Assembly (NCBI GenBank): GCA_003647065.1
Contig: QMMC01000004.1
Location: 1 to 47,720, forward strand
Direction: 5' to 3'
Length of the DNA stretch: 47,720 nt
Origin: Deltaproteobacteria bacterium
Lineage (GTDB): Bacteria > Myxococcota_A > Polyangia > Polyangiales > B10-G4
Under the pieces are notes generated by a model, which was not told where the DNA came from, searched no databases, and saw only the letters and a program-made list of their open reading frames with translations. Position numbers and translations under genes: made by a program. Positions 40,156 through 47,720 of the stretch are shown here, piece after piece; position 1 is the stretch's first letter; each line of letters begins with the position of its first letter.

Positions 40156-41250
40156 CTACGGGGACGGCGCCGGGGCCGGCGTCAGGGTCGCGACCGCGAG
40201 GCCCCGACGGGCGATGAGCAGGCGGCGGACTTCGGCTTCGGCGGGTTTGTCCCGGACGGTGTAGTAGCGGTCGAAAGCACCCCCGGGGCCGAACCAGCCC
40301 CAGAAGAGGGCACCTTCGATGAAGGGCGCGCGGGCGAGGCCCCGGGCGACCGCGGCATAGGCCGCCCGCTGCTCTTCGAGGTCGATGGGGGCGCCGGTAG
40401 TGTAGTCCCAGGGCGCCATGGCGGCTCCGTCGACACTGGGGAAACCGACCTCGAAGAGGACGAGGGGCTGGTCGACCTCCCGCTGATACGCCTCGAGGCG
40501 CACGAGCACTTGCTGGAATCGTGCGGCGAGCTCCGGGGGTGCGGCGTCGGGATCGTCGGCCAACGGGAAGTAGGCGCTCACGCCGGCGACGTCGACGGCC
40601 GCAAGAGCGCCACGGTGGTCGAGGGCATCGTGGTTGCTGACCCACGCGAGGGGACCCGGGAAATGACGCCGGGCAACTTCTGCGACGTGGTGCCAATGCT
40701 TCTGATGGCGGTCTGTGGAAAGCGAGGTGAGCTCGCTGCCGAGGACGAAGAGCGCCACGTCTTCGCGGGCTGCGAGAGTCGCGTAGTGGCGGACCGTTTG
40801 CTCGTAGCTCGCCCACCACGCGGCTTCGTCGCGGGGCACGAGGACGCCGCGCCAGTGGTCCCGCTCTCCGCTCTGGACCTCGATGAGGGGCATCAGGCTG
40901 ACCCGCAGGCGGGCCCGGTGGGCGCTTCGAATCAAGGCCGCGAGCTCCTGGTCCGTGGGCGTCGTAGCCGAAGGCCCGATGGACGACGCGTAGATGGACT
41001 CCTGTTCGAGGGTCACGGGGATGAGCACGTGGTTCGCGCCGAGGCCGCGCACCTCTTCGAGGTCCGGCGGGAAGGCGAAACCCCGGCGCTCGGCTTCCGC
41101 CGGCCAGGCACCGAGGCCGACGCCCCAGAGTCCGGTGCCGTCATCGGCTGGCGCCTGCACCGGCGACGCCGTGACGGCTCCGCCGGCCGGCACGAGGGCG
41201 ACCAAGGTCAGGAGCACCGACCGGGTGATGGCGCGAGGGGGCGCCCTCAT
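40156..41250 (-). CDS. Secreted TIM-barrel glycoside-hydrolase-like protein (possibly GH113-like)
   Basis: Signal peptide MRAPPRAITRSVLLTLVALVPAGGAV; LGANHVLIPVTLEQES.., LFVLGSELTSLS.., FPGPLAWVSNHD.., LFEVGFPSVDGAAMAPWDY. Confidence 0.65.
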   Translation of the reverse strand: MRAPPRAITRSVLLTLVALVPAGGAVTASPVQAPADDGTGLWGVGLGAWPAEAERRGFAFPPDLEEVRGLGANHVLIPVTLEQESIYASSIGPSATTPTDQELAALIRSAHRARLRVSLMPLIEVQSGERDHWRGVLVPRDEAAWWASYEQTVRHYATLAAREDVALFVLGSELTSLSTDRHQKHWHHVAEVARRHFPGPLAWVSNHDALDHRGALAAVDVAGVSAYFPLADDPDAAPPELAARFQQVLVRLEAYQREVDQPLVLFEVGFPSVDGAAMAPWDYTTGAPIDLEEQRAAYAAVARGLARAPFIEGALFWGWFGPGGAFDRYYTVRDKPAEAEVRRLLIARRGLAVATLTPAPAPSP

Positions 41251-41846
41251 CTGCGGCCCTGAGTGGAAGCGCGCCACCGGCCGAGGGACTCGAGGCCGTG
41301 GACCATCCCGCTCTTCACGGCCTCTCGGACGGCCACCGGGTCATCGGCATGGGCCGCGAGATCCACGCAAACGCGAAACTCACCGTCACGGCAGAGCTCC
41401 CGGCGCCACCACTCGTGCAGACGTGCGACGCGTTCGCCCAAGGGGCCTTCGGGCGTGGCGCTGGGGGTGAGGCTCAAGAGGATGGGGATGGTCGTCGCGT
41501 TCTCAGCGTGGCGGGCGAGGGTCATCTGCACCGCCATCGCCTCACGCTCGGACTCGTCGGTATCTTCGAGGGCGTCTCCGTCGAGGCCGATGACCATCAT
41601 CTTCGGGTACTCGCGGATGTGCTCCTCGACCCGGGCCGCGGTCTCGGCGAAGGACTCGTGGGCGACCACGTCGTGGGTGTAGTAGGCGTCCTCGGGGTGG
41701 TCGTCATCACCCACGACGGCGCCAACGCCGGCGACGACGTAGGGCGTCCGGATGCCGCCCCCGGTCTGGAGCTGCACTAGGCCGATGATCAGCGCCGGAG
41801 TGATGAAGGCCCAGGCGATCCAGGGCACGCGTGTCTTCGCGCTCAT
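41247..41846 (-). CDS. Uncharacterized membrane-anchored protein
   Basis: N-terminal TM VPWIAWAFITPALIIGLVQL; ATGA overlap with the GH-like gene. Confidence 0.75.
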   Translation of the reverse strand: MSAKTRVPWIAWAFITPALIIGLVQLQTGGGIRTPYVVAGVGAVVGDDDHPEDAYYTHDVVAHESFAETAARVEEHIREYPKMMVIGLDGDALEDTDESEREAMAVQMTLARHAENATTIPILLSLTPSATPEGPLGERVARLHEWWRRELCRDGEFRVCVDLAAHADDPVAVREAVKSGMVHGLESLGRWRASTQGRR

Positions 41847-41965
41847 AGATCGCCTGTCGCGAGTTTCGTGCCTTGGGGGAGCAACACCTGGACCTGCACC
41901 TCTCCGCCGCCTTCGCGAGGAAGGAGGGCGGCGCCGCGAAGAGGATACGGTGCGGGCGGGGCGTC

Positions 41966-42157
41966 GTTACGGGTCGGTCCCGATCCGTAACATTCGCCGC
42001 TCGAATGTGTGATTCATGGTCACGGGAGGGAGGATCGCGACGGACCGTGGTTTCCTCGCAAGGAAGGAGGCCGAAGGAAATGCACCGCATTTTCGAGGTT
42101 TCCTGACGCCGTGAGGGGGCCACGGAACGAGCGAGGAACCTTCCGTGACCGTGAATC
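41966..42157 (+). ncRNA. Candidate structured RNA (unclassified), strand inferred from G.U pairs
   Basis: Stems: GTTACGGGTCGG/CCGATCCGTAAC (41966-41991), CATTCG/CGAATG (41991-42007), GATTCATGGTCACGG/CCGTGACCGTGAATC (42011-42025 with 42143-42157), GGTTTCCTCGC/GCGAGGAACC (42049-42059 with 42131-42140), GGAAATGC/GCATTTTC (42076-42094), CCGTG/CACGG (42109-42125). All intergenic. Confidence 0.45.
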
Positions 42158-42162
42158 GCGCA

Positions 42163-43512
42163 CTAGGGCACGCTCCAGGAGATGGTCACGGACCCGGTTC
42201 CGGTGTTGACCGCTGCGATGTTCAGCGGGTTGGCCCCGGTGTTGTAGGAGCCCCCTCCTCCGCCGCCGCCGATGCCGCCGCCGTCGGACATGTCGACACC
42301 GCCGCCGCCGCTGTAACCGCCCCCGGCGCCCCCAGCGTTCGTGGTCCCGACGCTGCCCATGCAGGGAACGGCGCCCCCCGTTGAGCCCGCCCCGTCGGCG
42401 CCGGCCGTGAGCCAGCCGCCGCCGCCTCCGGTGCCCGACGCGCCGGTGCCGGCCGTGCCGCCGTCGCCAGCCGTGCCCCCAGCGCCCCCGGAGTGAACCG
42501 GGGGAGCCGTGCCGTCCTCGGTGGCCGAGGCGCCGCCTCCGAGGGCGGTGACACCGCTGCCGCCGCCGCCGCCGGCGACGATCTTGGCCGTCGCCCCTTC
42601 GGTCACATAGGAGCACTGGCCCCCGGCTTGGTCGCCGGGGTTACCGCCGGCGTAGACGGTCAAAGTGGCGCCGGGCACGACCGCGAACTCAGCGCGCATG
42701 CGCGCGCCGTTTCCGCCGGCGCCGCTCGCCGACCCGGCTGCCCCGGCGGAGCCCTCCACGATGATGCGCACCTCCGAAATCCCGTCCGGCACCGTCCAGG
42801 TGTCCGAAGAGCCGGTGTAGGTGAAGGACATCGTGGTGACCGTCCCTGCGATGCACATGGCCATCGGCACGTCGCAGACTTCGTCCCATGGGCAGGTGCT
42901 CGGGCCCGAGTCGCAGACGCTGTCTGCCTCGTTGCACGTCTCGGCGCCATTGCAGGCCGCGCCATCATCGCAATCCCTCGCGGGGCCGGTGCAGGTGCCG
43001 CTCCCGCAGACGTCCGGGTCCGTGCAGAAGACACCGTCGTCGCAAGCCGTTCCGTCCGCGACCGGGACCGGCTCACACGCGCCGGAGGTCGCGTTGCAGG
43101 TTCCCACGTTGCACATGTCGTCCATGGCTGAGCAGTCGACCGGCGCACCACACGCACCGGCGTCGCAGGTGTCGCCGGTAGTGCAGATGTCTTCGTCGTC
43201 GCATGTGGTCCCGTCCGCGAGGGGGATGGCTTCACACACGCCGGAGGTCGCGTTGCAGGTGCCGGTGTTGCACGAGTCCGTCATGCCGGAGCAGTCCGCG
43301 TCCGCACACGGGTCCGGCGGCTCGGTGTCCATGGCCTCTCCGGAGTCGAGCATCATCCCGGAGTCAGGCATCGCCCCGGAGTCGAGCGAGTCGCCCGAGT
43401 CGGTCATCGCGCCCGAGTCGGTCCCAGAGTCCGAGTCCGGGGGCGTGGTGTCGTCCCCGCACCCGCCGAGAACGAGGGCAGCGGCAAGCAAAGTGAGTAT
43501 CACGACATGCAT
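42163..43512 (-). CDS. Lipoprotein with Cys-rich repeats and an ALK/LTK-type glycine-rich domain
   Basis: MHVVILTLLAAALVLGGCGDD; repeats DDxCNVGTCNATSGACEPVPVADGTACDDG; C-terminal SFTYTGSSDTWTVPDGISEVRIIVEGSAG..GGGGGGGSYNTGANPLNIAAVNTGTGSVTISW. Confidence 0.82.
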   Translation of the reverse strand: MHVVILTLLAAALVLGGCGDDTTPPDSDSGTDSGAMTDSGDSLDSGAMPDSGMMLDSGEAMDTEPPDPCADADCSGMTDSCNTGTCNATSGVCEAIPLADGTTCDDEDICTTGDTCDAGACGAPVDCSAMDDMCNVGTCNATSGACEPVPVADGTACDDGVFCTDPDVCGSGTCTGPARDCDDGAACNGAETCNEADSVCDSGPSTCPWDEVCDVPMAMCIAGTVTTMSFTYTGSSDTWTVPDGISEVRIIVEGSAGAAGSASGAGGNGARMRAEFAVVPGATLTVYAGGNPGDQAGGQCSYVTEGATAKIVAGGGGGSGVTALGGGASATEDGTAPPVHSGGAGGTAGDGGTAGTGASGTGGGGGWLTAGADGAGSTGGAVPCMGSVGTTNAGGAGGGYSGGGGVDMSDGGGIGGGGGGGSYNTGANPLNIAAVNTGTGSVTISWSVP

Positions 43513-43689
43513 GGGCTTCTCCGGGCTGAAGGGCACCCAGCTGCGCATCCCCCAATGGCCGGCAAATCGTGGCGGATACCGAACGACAAGACAAGTATGT
43601 TGGCGCTGTAAGCGGGGGCGAGAGCGGACGCGTCGCGGTTCATGGTCCGGAACCGGAAACGGACTGGCGGAGGCGCCGTTCTCCTCTTT

Positions 43690-44877
43690 CTACAAGAACG
43701 TCTTCCCGTCGCCGCGGTAGGTCGGGACCTCCTCGACGATGGAATCGCCCTCGACGAGGGCGAGGGTCGCGAAACGCTCGCAAAGCTCTCCGGCCTTCGC
43801 GTGGCGGAAGAAGATCGGGTCGCCGATGGCGACCGTCGTGCCCGTCGGGAGCTTCACCGGGGTCTGGACCTCTCCGGCGCCTTCGAGGGGGAGCAACTCG
43901 GCGCCGCGAGGGAGATAGGGCTGGGGCTGCTTGTCGTCACCGGTCGCCCCGGACGCGATGTAGCCGCCGCCGTGGCAGGTGACGATGCCGGGAGCCGGGC
44001 GCCGGGTGACGGGGAGCGCAAAGGCGACCGCCGGCTGGTGATGGAAGTCGCGATAGGAGTCGAAGAGCGCCGGCGAAAAGAAGCCCGAGCCGGCGGTGAC
44101 TTCGGTGACCGCCGGGTCCCGGGAGGTGCTCTCGAGGGAGCCGGTGCCGCCGCCGTTGACGAACTCGAGGTCGGCCCCGCCCCGGCGGAGGGCGTCGACG
44201 ACCGCGCCGCGGCGCGCCGTGAGCTCGGCGATGGAGCGCCCCTTGAGCGCCCGGACGACGGCCATCATGGGGGCCTTGCCGGGGACCGCATCGGCCAAGC
44301 CGGCGATCTGAGCCTCGTAGCCCATGACCCCGACGAGGCGCACCGAACCCGCCCGGGAAATCACGCGCGCCACGGCGGCAGCTTCCGCAGCCGTGCGAAC
44401 GGGCGACCGGCGCACTCCAAAATGCAGCCCCGGGAGACGCATCGACATGTCGACGTCGATGCACAGGTCGGCGACCACCCCGACCTCATCGGCGAGGGCG
44501 TTGATCCGACGAACCTGCTCCGGGTCATCGACCATCAGGACGATGCGCGTGCCCTTCTTCACCCATTCGAGGGCGGCGACCAGCTCCTCGCGGTCCACCG
44601 TGGGGTACGCGACGAGCAGGTCGTCGAAGCCGTCCTCGGCGAGGAACGCCGCCTCGGCGGCGGTGAAGCACATCACCCCGCGGTAGGCGTCGTGGTCGAG
44701 GATCCGTCGCAGCAGCGCCCGGCAGCGCACCGACTTGCTCGCCACGCGAATGGGCGTGCCTCCGGCCCGACGCGCAATCGCGGCGACGTTTTCGTCGAAG
44801 AGCCCGAGGTCACAAAGAGCGAGAGGTAGCCGGCGGCCCCGGACGAGGTCTCGGTAATGCGCGTAGGTCCGCCCCAT
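43690..44877 (-). CDS. PLP-dependent alanine-racemase-fold enzyme, D-threonine aldolase/D-serine dehydratase-like
   Basis: GTPIRVASKSVRC (PLP Lys region), VNGGGTGSLEST.., VTCHGGGYIASG. Start chosen at MGRTYAHYRD. Confidence 0.82.
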   Translation of the reverse strand: MGRTYAHYRDLVRGRRLPLALCDLGLFDENVAAIARRAGGTPIRVASKSVRCRALLRRILDHDAYRGVMCFTAAEAAFLAEDGFDDLLVAYPTVDREELVAALEWVKKGTRIVLMVDDPEQVRRINALADEVGVVADLCIDVDMSMRLPGLHFGVRRSPVRTAAEAAAVARVISRAGSVRLVGVMGYEAQIAGLADAVPGKAPMMAVVRALKGRSIAELTARRGAVVDALRRGGADLEFVNGGGTGSLESTSRDPAVTEVTAGSGFFSPALFDSYRDFHHQPAVAFALPVTRRPAPGIVTCHGGGYIASGATGDDKQPQPYLPRGAELLPLEGAGEVQTPVKLPTGTTVAIGDPIFFRHAKAGELCERFATLALVEGDSIVEEVPTYRGDGKTFL

Positions 44878-44926
44878 GGGCGAAGGGTACCGCGCAGGAG
44901 CGCGGAGACCGAGGCGCCATTGCGGC

Positions 44927-45382
44927 TTACTGCGCCTGAACCGCTCCACCGATCGTCGGCACCGACGCGCTGCGCCCCTCGTAGGCTCTCGCCAAAGCGA
45001 TGCCCATCACCATCGAGGCGACGAAGATGATCGCCGATGAGGACCCGGAGAAGAGCGAGCTTAGGGCCGGGCCGGGGCAGTAGCCGGCGATGCCCCAGCC
45101 GATGCCGAAGAGCCCGGCGCCCACGAAGAGGCGTGACGTGAGTTCGGTCTCCCGGGGCAGGTGAAACCGGGCGTCGAGCAAGGGCGCTCTGCGTCGGTAG
45201 ATCAATCGCTGAGCCGGCAGGTAGACCGCGATGGCGCCCACCATGACCAAGAGGAGGCTCGGGTCCCAGTCCCCCGCGAAGTCGAGGAAGGCGATGACCT
45301 TCTTCGGCTGGGTCATGCCCGCAAGGGCGAGGCCCACCGCGAAGAGCACGCCGGACACGGCCGCGCTGACGAGGGCCCTCAC
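44927..45382 (-). CDS. YeeE/YedE family (DUF395) transporter half
   Basis: FAVGLALAGMTQPKKVIAFLDF, GWGIAGYCPGPAL; GTG start overlapping the upstream TGA (GTGA). Confidence 0.88.
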   Translation of the reverse strand: MRALVSAAVSGVLFAVGLALAGMTQPKKVIAFLDFAGDWDPSLLLVMVGAIAVYLPAQRLIYRRRAPLLDARFHLPRETELTSRLFVGAGLFGIGWGIAGYCPGPALSSLFSGSSSAIIFVASMVMGIALARAYEGRSASVPTIGGAVQAQ

Positions 45383-45804
45383 GACGCCACTCCGAGCACC
45401 GCGCGCATGAAGAACACGGTGACCGCGCCGGTCACGATGAAGGTCGCCGTCGCGGCGAGGGATCGCTTGGACAGACGGCCGACGCCGCATATGCCGTGAC
45501 CACTGGTGCAGCCGTTGCCGATGCGCGTCCCGAAGCCCACGAGCAGACCCGCGACGGCGATGAGGGGCGCGGGGCGCTCGACCTCCACGGCGAAGAGCGA
45601 GGGGTCGACCACGAAGAGACCGAGCCCCGCCACGAGCAGTCCGCCGAGGAAGGCCGCCCGCCAGGGCCGGGTCCGTGGGTCGTCGAGGTTGGCGACGATG
45701 CCCGTGATGCCCGCGATGCGACCGTTGAAGAGCAGCAGCAGCGCGGCGGCGAGGCCGACGAGCAATCCACCGGCGAGGGACGACATGGGGGTGAAACTCT
45801 CCAT
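45379..45804 (-). CDS. YeeE/YedE family (DUF395) transporter half
   Basis: GGLLVGLAAALLLLFNGRIAGITGI, GFGTRIGNGCTSGHGICGVGRLSKRS. Confidence 0.9.
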   Translation of the reverse strand: MESFTPMSSLAGGLLVGLAAALLLLFNGRIAGITGIVANLDDPRTRPWRAAFLGGLLVAGLGLFVVDPSLFAVEVERPAPLIAVAGLLVGFGTRIGNGCTSGHGICGVGRLSKRSLAATATFIVTGAVTVFFMRAVLGVAS

Positions 45805-45912
45805 CCCCTTACACCTAGCACCAGTTTCACCAAAGACCTAATTCCCGACCGGGTTAGTCAAGAATCAATACGCGATCGGATGGGCGGTGAAGGTTGTTGG
45901 CAATTGAGCCGA

Positions 45913-47319
45913 TCAGCGACGCCCGGTGAGGGTGGCGCGGAAGCGTCTGCCCTTGATGCGGCCCTTGTTGAGGGCGGTGACCGCGGCCCGGCTCACGGCC
46001 CTCGAGACGGCCACGTAGGAGAGGCGATCTTGAATCTCGATCTTGCCGATGTCCGCGCCTTGGAGGCCCCCGGCGTCGCCGGTCAGGGCGCCCAGGATGT
46101 CGCCGGGGCGCACTTTGTCCTTTCGGCCCCCGCTGATCAAGATCGTATCCATGGGCGCCGGCCGGGCGAAGGCCTTGGCGTGGGACACGAGCCCTGGGTC
46201 CGCGCGCACGTCGCGCTTCACCCGTTCGATCACCCTACCCGTCAGCTCCTCGATCTCCCGGAGCTTCGGCTTGTCGCGGCTGGTGGCGAGCGAGACCGCG
46301 AGCCCCTCCTTGCCGGCGCGGCCGGTCCGGCCGACGCGGTGCACGTAGATCTCCGGCTGGGTGGGCAGCTCGTAGTTGATGACGAGGTCGAGATCTTCGA
46401 CGTCGATGCCGCGACCCGCGACGTCGGTGGCGATCAAGAGACGCACGCTCTGGTTTCGAAAACGCGCCAGCACCTGGTCCCGTTCGAACTGGTCGAGGTC
46501 GCCGTGGAGGCTGTCGACGCTCGCCCCCGAGGAGGCCAACGCCCGCTCGACCTCGGCGATCGTCGCCTTCAAGTTACAAAAGATGAGCGCCGACTCATGA
46601 GTGTATTCCGCGAGGGCCCAGTAGAGCGCGGATAGCTTGTCGTCCCGCTCCGCGAGGAGCGTGAGCTGGCGAATCTCCGCCGGCTGCTCGCCGTCGTCGA
46701 TCGTGACGCGCACCGCGTTCTTCTGATGCGTGCGGCTGATCGCTTCGATCGTTTTCGGAAAGGTCGCCGAGAAGAGCACCGTCTGGCGCTTTTTGGGCAA
46801 GGCTTCGAGGATCTTCTCCATGTCGGCCTGAAAACCCATGTCGAGCATGCGGTCCGCTTCGTCGAGGACTACCGTCGCGACGCCGCTGGGGTCGATGGTG
46901 CCGCGCGTGAGGTGGTCGAGGAGCCGGCCAGGGGTCCCCACCGCGATGTGAACCCCGCGGGCCAGGGAGTCCGACTGGGGCGCGAAGGGCTTGCCCCCGG
47001 TGAGCGTCAGGACGACCAGCCCATCGTGCTTGCGCCCGAGCTTGCGCGCTTCGCGGGCGACCTGCTCACTCAGTTCCCGGGTCGGGCAGACGATCAGCGC
47101 CTGGAGCGACCGCGACGACAGGTCGAGGCTCTGGAGAATCGGAAGCGAGAAGGCCGCGGTCTTTCCGCTCCCGGTCTTCGATTGGCCGATCAGGTCCTTG
47201 CCGGCGAGGAGCACGGGGATGCTCTCCACCTGGATGGGCGTCGGCGTCGTATAGCCGAGCTCTTGGACGACCGCGAGCAAGGCAGGAGACAAGTCGAGGG
47301 AAGCAAAGTCGGTTGGCAC
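45913..47319 (-). CDS. dbpA: DEAD-box ATP-dependent RNA helicase DbpA
   Basis: Q motif, SKTGSGKTAAF, PTRELSEQVA, VLDEADRMLDMGF, SATF, HRVGRTGRAG; DbpA-type C-terminal domain (GRKDKVRPGDILGALTGDAGGLQGADIGKIEIQDRLSYVAV). Confidence 0.95.
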   Translation of the reverse strand: MPTDFASLDLSPALLAVVQELGYTTPTPIQVESIPVLLAGKDLIGQSKTGSGKTAAFSLPILQSLDLSSRSLQALIVCPTRELSEQVAREARKLGRKHDGLVVLTLTGGKPFAPQSDSLARGVHIAVGTPGRLLDHLTRGTIDPSGVATVVLDEADRMLDMGFQADMEKILEALPKKRQTVLFSATFPKTIEAISRTHQKNAVRVTIDDGEQPAEIRQLTLLAERDDKLSALYWALAEYTHESALIFCNLKATIAEVERALASSGASVDSLHGDLDQFERDQVLARFRNQSVRLLIATDVAGRGIDVEDLDLVINYELPTQPEIYVHRVGRTGRAGKEGLAVSLATSRDKPKLREIEELTGRVIERVKRDVRADPGLVSHAKAFARPAPMDTILISGGRKDKVRPGDILGALTGDAGGLQGADIGKIEIQDRLSYVAVSRAVSRAAVTALNKGRIKGRRFRATLTGRR

Positions 47320-47436
47320 GGGCCGAGCCTAGCCCGCGAAGCGGCAGAGACAACGTCACGTTCCAAGTTGTCGCCCCAGATTGCCGCCCCAAGTTGCCGG
47401 GACAGGGATCGCCCGATTGTCGTAACCTCCTCGCCC

Positions 47437-47720
47437 ATGAGCGACATTGGAACCATCACAGAGCTCGAGCCCGAAGACGGGCTGGGCTGGATCGAGCTCG
47501 GCAACGGCGACCGAATCCGATTCGGCGGCACCGCATGCAAGGGCTTCGTGCCCGCGATCGGCATGACCGTGGAGGTGCACGGCACCCGGCCCGGATTTCG
47601 CGGCACCGTGAAAGCCACCGAGGTCACTCAGGTGAAGGGCGCGGCTGTTCCGAAGGCGACAGCCGGGGCCCCAGGGGCCCCAGCGGCCGCCGCGGCGCCG
47701 CGGACCAATCTGCATACGCT
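47437..47720 (+). CDS. Small-domain cold-shock-like protein, truncated by window end
   Basis: MSDIGTITELEPEDGLGWIELGNGDRIRFGGTACKGFVPAIGMTVEVHGTRPGFRGTVKATEV..., open to the edge. Confidence 0.6.
   Translation, partial: MSDIGTITELEPEDGLGWIELGNGDRIRFGGTACKGFVPAIGMTVEVHGTRPGFRGTVKATEVTQVKGAAVPKATAGAPGAPAAAAAPRTNLHT

Overview
High-GC, gene-dense bacterial window. Gene content (AgmX/TonB-C VIT-VWA lipoproteins, Hanks-type Ser/Thr kinases, tandem NtrC regulators, 'C-GDD' lipoproteins, FG-GAP and PEGA proteins) suggests a Myxococcota-like organism; this is inference. About 40 genes are supportable. From left to right: a pair of paralogous giant VIT/VWA lipoproteins; a SixA-like phosphatase; a Ser/Thr kinase; two methyltransferases; an MscS channel; several lipoproteins of unknown function; a CPBP protease; a PEGA / FG-GAP / NtrC / NtrC operon; a TlpA-like thioredoxin; a YdcF/SanA-like protein; a tolQ-tolR-tolA-like-tolB-X-kinase operon; cheB plus a triple-receiver adenylate cyclase; a free-Met-sulfoxide reductase-like GAF protein and an aldehyde dehydrogenase; a DUF1963-like protein with a minimal CarD-like protein; an ECF sigma/NrsF-like pair; a GAF-GGDEF protein; tRNA-Met with a terminator; a GH-like protein; an ALK/LTK-type glycine-rich lipoprotein; a D-threonine-aldolase-like enzyme; a YeeE/YedE pair; and a DbpA-like helicase. 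The most unusual signals are: (1) two intergenic palindromes (17155-17254, 23786-23844) with identical GGGGACG/CGTCCCC ends and the same internal 8-nt-spaced repeat design but different core words; (2) a roughly 190-nt intergenic region (41966-42157) with six nested or adjacent stems whose two imperfect positions are G.U-compatible only on the + strand, a candidate structured RNA; (3) a perfect 114-bp foldback at the window start that truncates a gene, possibly an assembly artifact; (4) the twin lipoprotein-FecR-VIT-VWA-TonB_C-TPR proteins; (5) a zinc-ribbon/Asp-rich protein with a duplicated GGIM(P/A)AYGAP motif. No database searches were run.
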